Positions 57,402 to 64,000 of a stretch of 64,000 bases of DNA are shown in pieces (positions within the stretch are counted from its first letter, which is position 1; each line of letters begins with the position of its first letter). The notes under the pieces are model-generated. The model was not told the DNA's origin and ran no database searches. It saw only the letters and a program-made list of their open reading frames with translations. The stretch spans positions 265,357 to 329,356 of the forward strand of contig JADNYJ010000026.1 of assembly GCA_015501075.1 (NCBI GenBank). The letters run 5' to 3'. This stretch comes from Gymnopilus junonius. Lineage: Eukaryota > Basidiomycota > Agaricomycetes > Agaricales > Galerinaceae. Position numbers and translations under genes: made by a program.

Positions 57402-59216
57402 ATGATCATTTACGACGGAGAGGCGGATGGACAAACAAAGGATGACACCTACGAAGGTCTGACCCTTCGACATCCCCAAGCAGCTCATACACATGCGGTT
57501 TCTCTGCTCCCGGACTATGCTACCTCCGAAGCCGAGCACTGGAAAGTCGTTCAACCTCAGCAGCCAAAGCCACGCTTACTTGATTCTCGAATATTGAAAG
57601 GCGCATTGTATGCCCTCGTTATCTACATCTTCCTTTCTCTTGTTATCGTAACCCCAGTCGTTGTGATTGTATGTTCCTGTGCATGATGTTGTCGGGAGAT
57701 CATTAGCTAACTCGGTTACAGAAATCCAGGAAGGTAGACTATGAGGAGGATACATGGTCTGTCGGACCGACATCATCACTCTGGTCCGTCGAAAATCAAG
57801 TCTTCCCAACTCCCCTTCAACTTTCGCCTGCTGGTATAATGAGCCTGGATGCGAATAAGACTTGTAATGTTTGGAGTTCTACCACGGCATGGAACAATAC
57901 CTCAATGTAAGTCCAATGGCTGCTCTGTTACTTCACTGTGCTGAAATATCACAGTCTTCAATTCACACTCCCTCCAAATGGACTCGTTACTATCCGTTCA
58001 AATGTGACATCGAATTTCACAACCAATCAGATTACTGGGACGTTGGCAGTGGCCCTGAACAGCGATAACACAGTGAAGACCATCCAGTTCAGTGCCGAAG
58101 TTCAATTCTCGAGCGAGTATCTTCGGTATAATACGCATGTCTGTTTAGCTGGGCAAGGTTCAGACAGAGGCCTTTCAATTTTCGTGAGCTGGACTTGTCG
58201 TTATCATTGTCCTCGTATCCAATGATTTTTCTAGGTTCCTAAAGAACTCGGCCAAGAGGACAATCTGAACTTCAGGATAGAAGTGCTACTTCCTGCCGGT
58301 GCTGCTGTGGACAGCTTTGTCACTTCCCTTCCGATGTTGACTCAAAATTTCGACGACTTCCGCCCTCACTTTTCTGCCAATGAATTTTACATCGAAGGCA
58401 TGGGCCGTCCAATCACTTGCAAGGTTTGACTCGCTCCTCCTTTTAGTTAAGACTTTCTTTGATGTCTATATGCAGTTCCTGCAAGCCCCTCGAATTTTGG
58501 TGAAAAATGTCGCAGGGCCTATTCAGGGAAGTTTCAACGTCACCGATGCTATAATTCTAGACTCCGTCAAAGGGTGAGAATGCTTTCTCTGCCTCTTCTT
58601 ATTGTTTATGCATCATTCCAATTGTCAGGTCCATCATATCCAATGTTACCCTCACAAAGCCACCCTCATGCACAAAGCCTATCTTACTGACAATGGATAC
58701 AGGCGACAGGTAAAGACTTTGTTACAATCCGGTCAACCATCTTCATTCAAATTGACTTTTTCTAGTGCAATACAAGCCAACATACACCTCGATTCCTATG
58801 GTTCTCTTCTTTCCATGCCAAATTCGCCCTCGTACATTGCGAGAGTTGGGAATTTTAATGGACCTCTCGACTTGAATATCTCGTACCAAAACAATGCTGT
58901 CGGTTCACCCCTTCACTTGCAAGTCGAAAACAATCTTGCAAAAACAACCGTGGCCATAGATGCCACGTATCAGGGGTCGTTCTCTGCGAAGGCGAAGCTC
59001 TCCCAGGTGACATTGACAGCTTCCGGGGTTTTGCCTGAATATGCTCCATCTGGCAAAATCGCAAGTTCGCGGACAAATATTGTATACGATCAAAATTCTG
59101 GGGACATAGCAAGTGGTTGGATAGGACGAGGACCCAGACCCATGTCCAGCAGTTGGAAACAGAGTTATGTCGACATTGCTTCTGCTCTCAGCCCTGTCGC
59201 TTTGATATTTCGATGA
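57402..59216 (+). CDS. Type II membrane protein, unknown function
   Basis: I do not recognise the family with certainty. The start MIIYDGEADGQTKDDTYEG at 57402 begins a cytosolic segment of about 65 residues. It is followed by a single membrane span (GALYALVIYIFLSLVIVTPVVVI). After an intron the lumenal or extracellular part reads DTWSVGPTSSLWSVENQVFPT, NVWSSTTAWNNTSI, FQFTLPPNGLVTIRSNVTSN, VPKELGQEDNLNFRIEVLLPAGAAVDSFVTSLP, a C-terminal SAIQANIHLDSYGSL...LQVENNLAKTTVAIDATYQGSFSAKA, and GWIGRGPRPM. It is rich in beta-strand patterns and N-glycosylation sequons (NKT, NTS, NVT, NFT, NIS). This architecture is common in uncharacterised Agaricomycete membrane proteins. Six or seven introns are inferred. 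Confidence 0.65.
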
Positions 59217-59592
59217 TTGTTTACTTAATTATCTGTTCCCCTCACTCAGTTTGATGACAGAACAATGTATCCTAGGACTCACCTGCCATGTATTTTATTA
59301 CCTCAGTGCCCCAGCAAGGTAGCATATGTCGAACGCAAATCGGACACTCTACCCTCATTTATTACCATATCTTCAGTGTAGTGTAATGGAACACATGTTA
59401 CATTTCAAGACTCAAAATCACCAATTTTACGACTGTGTTTCCGCTTAGTCAGCCTTCATTGAGCCCAGCCTTTGGATGGGCACAACTTCAATAGGCATCC
59501 CCGACTCTATCACGTGAGTGATAGAAAGAGTTCGAAATGAACAACTCCTGCCAGAACAGCAAAATCCGATTTCTGGCTGGATTGCTCAAAAA
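59217..59592. other. Junction between gene-rich DNA and repeat-rich DNA
   Basis: About 376 bp between the membrane-protein stop and the left edge of the copia LTR. Nothing coding is seen. Confidence 0.4.
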
Positions 59593-60145
59593 TGTTGAGT
59601 CATTGACAGTGTCTGTCTATCAAAGGAAGATGACTGCAGGGTTGTGAATGAGAATCAGTGAAATTGAGGGAAAACTGAGTGAAGTAGACATTCCCAGTAC
59701 AATAACACATAAAAAAGATGTAGAAGAGTAGGCAAACATAGCTCTACAACAGTAGAAATAGACAAAAAGTGAGACAGTGTGAAGAGAGCAATAAAACTCA
59801 GAGTCAGACACATAGTGACGACTGCTGAGATGTATATTATCTACCTGAAGAGAGCAATAAAACTAGGTAGATATAGTAAGTAAATAATGTGAGGTCTAAT
59901 ATAATTAAGGGCTCACCTCAGAGTCAGACACATAGTGATGACTGAGGGAGCTCTGTACTCTATGGAAAGGTTTGTCTGTGATCAAATGGGTGGCTGAATA
60001 AACTATACAGTACCACCCAAAAGAGAAAATGGAAGTAAAAAGGGCAGTGGTAGCCAGTACCAAAAGGGGACAGACACAAATAAGGAAAGCAAAATACAAA
60101 ACCTAAATATAGTAATGCCTTGGGCGTGAGTCATCTATCTCAACA
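59593..60145 (-). repeat. Ty1/copia long terminal repeat (3' LTR of the adjacent element)
   Basis: Bounded by a short inverted repeat: TGTTGAG at 59593-59599 and CTCAACA at 60139-60145. On the element's strand it begins TGTTGAG right after a polypurine tract and after the pol stop codon, the standard copia arrangement. Length is 553 bp. Inside, a 20-bp unit (CAGAGTCAGACACATAGTGA) occurs at 59799 and 59919. GAAGAGAGCAATAAAACT occurs at 59781 and 59847. An imperfect hairpin spans 59835-59876 (ATCTACCT with AGGTAGAT). A second LTR copy was not found in the window. Confidence 0.7.
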
Positions 60146-61930
60146 CTCCCCCAGATGACGAGAACCCAATGACCCATCATTCCATGTTGAGGAGCTTGAG
60201 GTTGTTTTTGTGGCAATGTGCATGAGTGGCTTGGTGAGGAAATTGGCCAAATTCTCAGCTGATGGGACCTGCTTGACTTGCAGTTCCTTAGCAGCTACCC
60301 TCTCCTGGATGTAGTGGCATTGCATGTCAATATGCTTGGCTTGGGCATGTCCCTTGGTGTTCTTCATCAAAGCTATCGCTGCTGAGTTGTCCTTATACAT
60401 GACTACTGCATAATCCTCCTCCAACTCTATCTTGCTCAAGAAACTATATATTCACAATGCTTGTTGTGCTCCTCTTGTCATTGACATATACTCAGCTTCA
60501 GTGGTGGATAATGCAACAACAGGCTGGAGCTTCAAGCTCCATGAGACTGGCCCACCAGCCACCATGAAGACATAGCCTGACATCAAGTGGCAGTTGTCTA
60601 TGTTGTCACCAAAGCTGGCATTGATGTATCTGACAGGTTTGACTCCTCCCCCAAGTCCACAGTGGTATGTAATCTTGAGGTCAAGGGTACCCTTGACATA
60701 CACAAGGACATGTTGGAGAGCCTTCCAGTGTGCTGGTCCAGGGTTTGATTGAAAATGTAAGAGAGTGGTGATGGCATATGAAAGGTCTGGGCACATGCCT
60801 GCTTGAGCCCAGGTGAGACATCCTAATGCCTCACAGTATGGTTTGTCTCTCATCTCCTTATGCTCATCATTATTCTTGGGGCAGTCCTTTTCCATGAGCT
60901 GAATCCCAGGTGGAAGCAGAGTCTTCTTTGGCATACAGTTCTCCATCCTGAACTTCTTGATGGTGTTGACAAGAAAGGTACATTGCTGGATCTCTAATAT
61001 CCCTTCCTCCCTGTTGTAGTTCACCCCTATCCCTAAAAGAAAACTTGGCCACCCTTTCTTGATCTCAAAACATGTTCCCAGTTCATCTGCTGCTTCATCG
61101 GCTGAGTTGTCAGTAGAGGATATGCCTAGTACATCATCTGTATATGTCCCATTAATGTCAATGGTAGCATCCTCCTTCTGACGAGAGTGGATGCAAGGAT
61201 CCATGTGGGACCTGTAGTAACCCAGTCCCTCATACACCTGAACCATCTCATGCTAGAAATCATGGCTGCCCTGCATCATGCCATATAGGGTGTGCTCAAG
61301 TTTCCAAACCATCCCTTCCTCCTCTGGCTTGAGCATACCCAGTGGAGCCTTCATGTATGTCGTGTACTGGTTGGGACTATAGAGGTAGGTGGTGATGATG
61401 TCCACTTGCCATAGGGATAGGTTGAGTTCAACAGCAATGGTGCATAGGAAATGTAGAGACTCCAGGTGAATGACAGAGGCATAGGTTTTGCCATACTTGA
61501 GCCCTGGGATCTGTAAATATCCCTTCATGATGATACAGGCCTTCATCTTGGTGATGTTTCCCTCTCCATCATACTTGTAGTTGTAAACCCACTTCAACCC
61601 AATGACATGTGTGCCCTCTGGTGGGTGTACCTTCCTAAAAACTCCATGATCAGTGAGCACATCAAGCTCTGCTTGCATAGTGGGTCCCTACATGTTGGGC
61701 TCAGTCATAGCCTGGTTGTAAGTTTGAGAAATTGAAGGGGCATGTGAGGTGCTCATGAGAGCAATGTATGGGTATGATGGGAACATTGTCGATGTGTATT
61801 TGTCCAACCTCTCCAAAAATGCCAGCATATCTGTGAGCGCTGATAGGGTACCTACCTGGTTACCCATGAATTTCGCGATTTTACTATATTTACACACTAA
61901 ATATATCATTAATGATCCCAGATAACACAC
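60140..61930 (-). pseudogene. Ty1/copia retrotransposon pol remnant (RT and RNase H)
   Basis: Reverse transcriptase and RNase H region of a copia element with internal stops. The order on the minus strand is AMTEPNM, stop, GPTMQAELDVL, the RT start THVIGLKWVYNYKYDGEGNI, the palm (WQVDIITTYLY), LYGMMQGSHDF, stop (TAG), HEMVQVYEGLGYYRSHMDPC, then YTDD in place of the usual YVDD, YCEALGCLTWAQAGMCPDLSYA, the RNase H part VVALSTTEAEYMS, a stop (TGA) after GAQQAL, then DNSAAIALMKN and KHIDMQCHYI. Two of the stops fall at expected Trp codons. Gag, protease and integrase are not visible. The pol stop codon overlaps the LTR start at 60140-60145. The element is inactive. Confidence 0.85.
60146..60154 (-). 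promoter_or_regulatory. Polypurine tract of the copia element
   Basis: CTGGGGGAG on the element's strand lies immediately 5' of the LTR start TGTTGAG, the position where plus-strand DNA synthesis is primed in LTR retrotransposons. Confidence 0.6.
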
Positions 61931-62680
61931 CTAATACAAGGGTATTAAGAGTAGGCAGTATGACCTCATACTGGCCAACTAAAGATGGAGTGTCTATTAT
62001 GAAACTACTATCAATAGCACAATGGTAGTAACTGAGTAATGACCTAGGACTAGGTCTATTCAATAAGCTCAGAGGCACCTATAATGAAGGTTACCAAAGA
62101 TCTACATGGGACCTAGTAATACACTCAAGTCATTAACTATCAAGAGGGGCATTGCTGATATGTGATGATACCCAAGACCTGATAATAGTGCAAACCTCTA
62201 AATATGGAGGTAGCCCAGAATATCTAAATAACTTGCATAAGGAAATATGGTGATTAGCGCAGAAACTGTAGGCGTGTTCCCAGGAGCAACCCGTCCAATA
62301 ATAGATACAGCTTAAGTGGGAGATAGTCCACCCACTGGCCTGGCACCACAATGGTGCAATAGCTCAAGGCCTAGCATCTAGACTAAATAGCACATCATTA
62401 TCCTGATGATAAGACCACCAGCTGAATTAATTGGACCTAACTGAGTAGACAATTTCTCCATCACTCAAAAGTACATTAGTAAAATAGTACACTGATTTAG
62501 GCATGGACCTGCCAAGTAGGGATAGAGTACACCCAGCAGTTTTATGTGCTAATAATAGAGACTCTTTCATAGGTATAAAAGCTGTAGAAAACCAGTAGAA
62601 TAGGCAGGCAATCCACCCCATAGAGCACAGATAAGAGTGCAGACATGTTCAGGAGGAGTACCTCAGTGATTAAACCAGAT
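61931..62680. repeat. Unclassified repeat-like DNA
   Basis: Pol homology stops near 61860-61930. The next 750 bp have no coding frame above about 70 codons and an A/T-rich, LTR- or insertion-like character, with a TATAAAAG-type motif near 62574. It could be part of the copia element, a nested insertion or another LTR. I cannot define its borders. Confidence 0.3.
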
Positions 62681-62688
62681 AATTGATC

Positions 62689-62790
62689 ATTCCATTTCAT
62701 TTCATTGAAATCAATTGAAGCTGTGGCCTGTTTCATTTTGTTTCATTGAAAGCCATTTGCATTGAGAACCCTCATTTTGTTTCATTTTGT
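62689..62790. repeat. Degenerate TTTCATT simple-sequence tract
   Basis: The heptamer-like unit TTTCATT, often as TTTTGTTTCATT, recurs about seven times within 100 bp, with interruptions. It is low-complexity DNA between other repeats. Confidence 0.6.
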
Positions 62791-62989
62791 AAAAGGGTCA
62801 GAACTTGCTAAGATACTCTACCATGTTTAGTGTGGACAGTTAAATCAAAGCACCCTGGTTAAAAGCCAGCCAAAAGACTACCAAGTCACTAAGATCTTAA
62901 AATCTATCCAAGCCTCCAAACAACTTTACCTAGAGCTTGTCTCAATAGAGGTGTTTGCGAAGACAAGAGTTGAGTTTGAAGTAGAGTGT

Positions 62990-63003
62990 GTTGTTGTTGT
63001 TGT
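62990..63003. repeat. (GTT)n microsatellite
   Basis: Short run of GTT triplets (about five units) in repeat-rich DNA. Confidence 0.5.
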
Positions 63004-63337
63004 AGGATGATAACTAGTGTGCTAAACTAAGAGCTCTACTCTTACGTTCACCCTTAAGCAAGAACTAGCATTTCAGTACAAATGCCCATGGTGCAGTGCT
63101 ATCAGTGGCCCAGTCCTCCCTCTCCCTTCTCTCAAAATCATCAGAAGCCACGGTGGCAGTGGATCTCAAGCCTCCTGTGGACAGGCATCCTGAGCAGTGT
63201 GGTTCAACTATGTTAGGCGCCTGTCCCTGATCAGCATAGGCGGGCATTGCATTCTCCATAGGAGAGGTCACAGTGGGTAGACATGTAGGTGGATCAGTAG
63301 CCCTGCACCTGCAGCTGTTACCTTCATGCATCAAACA

Positions 63338-63385
63338 TGGGTAGTTGCCTAACCCTTTTGATACATCTACATGGGTAACTACCCA
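63338..63385. repeat. Short inverted repeat
   Basis: TGGGTAGTT (63338-63346) is repeated in reverse as AACTACCCA (63377-63385) with a 30-nt loop. The second arm also lies inside a near-perfect small hairpin (GGGTAACTACCC). Its function is unknown. Confidence 0.45.
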
Positions 63386-63435
63386 AGAATGTACAAGGGG
63401 CCTAGAAAGGTCACATGACTTGCCTCAAGACAATT

Positions 63436-63530
63436 AAAAAAAACACCTCCCTCCAGAGTTGGACCCCAGAACAGACATGCTTACATAATACATCTAAAAG
63501 CGCACCACTAACCACTGCACCACAAAGCTG
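63436..63530 (-). repeat. Candidate tRNA-derived SINE unit
   Basis: On the minus strand the sequence reads TGGTGCAGTGGTTAG (RNA polymerase III A-box like, 63530-63502 region). About 35-40 nt later comes GGGTCCAACTCTGG (B-box like, near 63468-63455), and then a run of eight T (63443-63436) that would act as a pol III terminator. It cannot be folded as a normal tRNA, so it looks like a tRNA pseudogene or SINE head. Confidence 0.4.
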
Positions 63531-63600
63531 TTGTAACATAGGTAATTTAATAGCTATATATACCTGTCTTTTCTGCAGGTATATACCAAGTTTCTCAGCA

Positions 63601-64000
63601 TCCACTAGGCTAATCCAGGTGTTCTTTATATCACCAGAACCGCATTTTGAAGGAGAATCAATAGTGTTAAAATTACACATGTCCAGAGCATGTGACATGT
63701 GATTTTGACGTGTTTTATATGTAATTTCACACAATTTATGTGTTTTCCATAGGAAAACATGGGATATTGCCTTTGCCGCTAAACAGCCATATTCTACTCA
63801 TCAATAGCTTTCTGATGATATATAATACATGATGTAGTGTGGGGTTTTAGGCATAATGCATTGCACTTTTATGTTTTTAGTTAAAAATAGCGTGTTTATC
63901 ATGTGGAAAGCATGTTAAAATGTTCGCTTTTTGGATATCTGGATTCTCCTTCAAAATGCGGTTCTGGTGATATAAAGAACACCTGGATTAGCCTAGTGGA
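63601..64000. repeat. Perfect 59-bp inverted repeat with 282-bp spacer
   Basis: Bases 63601-63659 are the exact reverse complement of 63942-64000. The arm begins TCCACTAGGCTAATCCAGG. The inner edge stops sharply (63660 and 63941 no longer pair). The outer edge reaches the window end, so the repeat could be longer. The spacer is A/T-rich and non-coding. The structure fits the terminal inverted repeats of a MITE or foldback element, or the ends of two opposed copies. Confidence 0.85.

Noticed and set aside
1..59592. Search for a biosynthetic gene cluster around the epoxide hydrolase, Zn2Cys6 factors or peptidase
   Set aside because: No synthase, P450, methyltransferase or transporter genes lie near them; the neighbours are housekeeping genes.
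59593..64000. Possible CRISPR-like or satellite array in the repeat-rich end
   Set aside because: Repeats are few, irregularly spaced and explained by LTR, simple-sequence and inverted-repeat structures in a eukaryotic genome.

Overview
This window looks like nuclear DNA of a filamentous basidiomycete, most likely an Agaricomycete. The genes are dense, on both strands, and broken by many 50-60 nt GT-AG introns. Basidiomycete-type regulators (Zn2Cys6, Crz1-like C2H2, Pho85 cyclin) sit among conserved eukaryotic housekeeping genes. I rebuilt exon junctions by hand by requiring GT...AG ends and continuity of family motifs. Where junctions were worked out they are given; otherwise the span runs from start codon to stop codon.

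Layout. 1-5 kb: 3' part of a Chd1 chromatin remodeler, a small membrane protein and an epoxide hydrolase. 5-12 kb: splicing factor Slu7 divergent from DNA ligase I, then an intron-containing tRNA-Asn (minus strand) and RNase H2 subunit B. 12-17 kb: a disordered protein of unknown function and a mitochondrial 2-methylcitrate dehydratase, divergent from a Zn2Cys6 regulator (17-20 kb). 20-25 kb: an SNAPC3-type snRNA-promoter factor and an intronless COG7. 26-32 kb: a Crz1-like C2H2 factor, the N-terminal acetyltransferase NAA50 and an Mkk1/2-type MAP kinase kinase, separated by long non-coding stretches. 34-39 kb: a second Zn2Cys6 regulator and a secreted aspartic peptidase. 39-50 kb: a small unknown protein, a Pcl-type cyclin, a secreted lytic transglycosylase, phosphatase PP5 and the U2-snRNP protein SR140. 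50-59 kb: the multi-KH protein Scp160/vigilin, divergent from ER oxidoreductin ERO1, then a type II membrane protein. 59.6-64 kb: repeat-rich DNA with a decayed Ty1/copia element (one clear LTR, pol with stop codons), a tRNA-derived SINE-like unit and a 59-bp perfect inverted repeat at the window edge.

Functional links. LIG1 and RNASEH2B lie side by side, both carry PCNA-binding motifs, and both act in ribonucleotide removal and Okazaki-fragment sealing. Slu7, SNAPC3 and SR140 all concern snRNA synthesis or pre-mRNA splicing, but they are scattered and not clustered. I found no CRISPR array, secondary-metabolite cluster or clearly novel multigene system. The most checkable oddities are one-base homopolymer discrepancies that break otherwise conserved reading frames (slu7, and the C-terminus of the first Zn2Cys6 factor), an upstream ORF overlapping the ERO1 start codon, tiny first coding exons in several genes, and the mobile-element structures in the last 4.5 kb.
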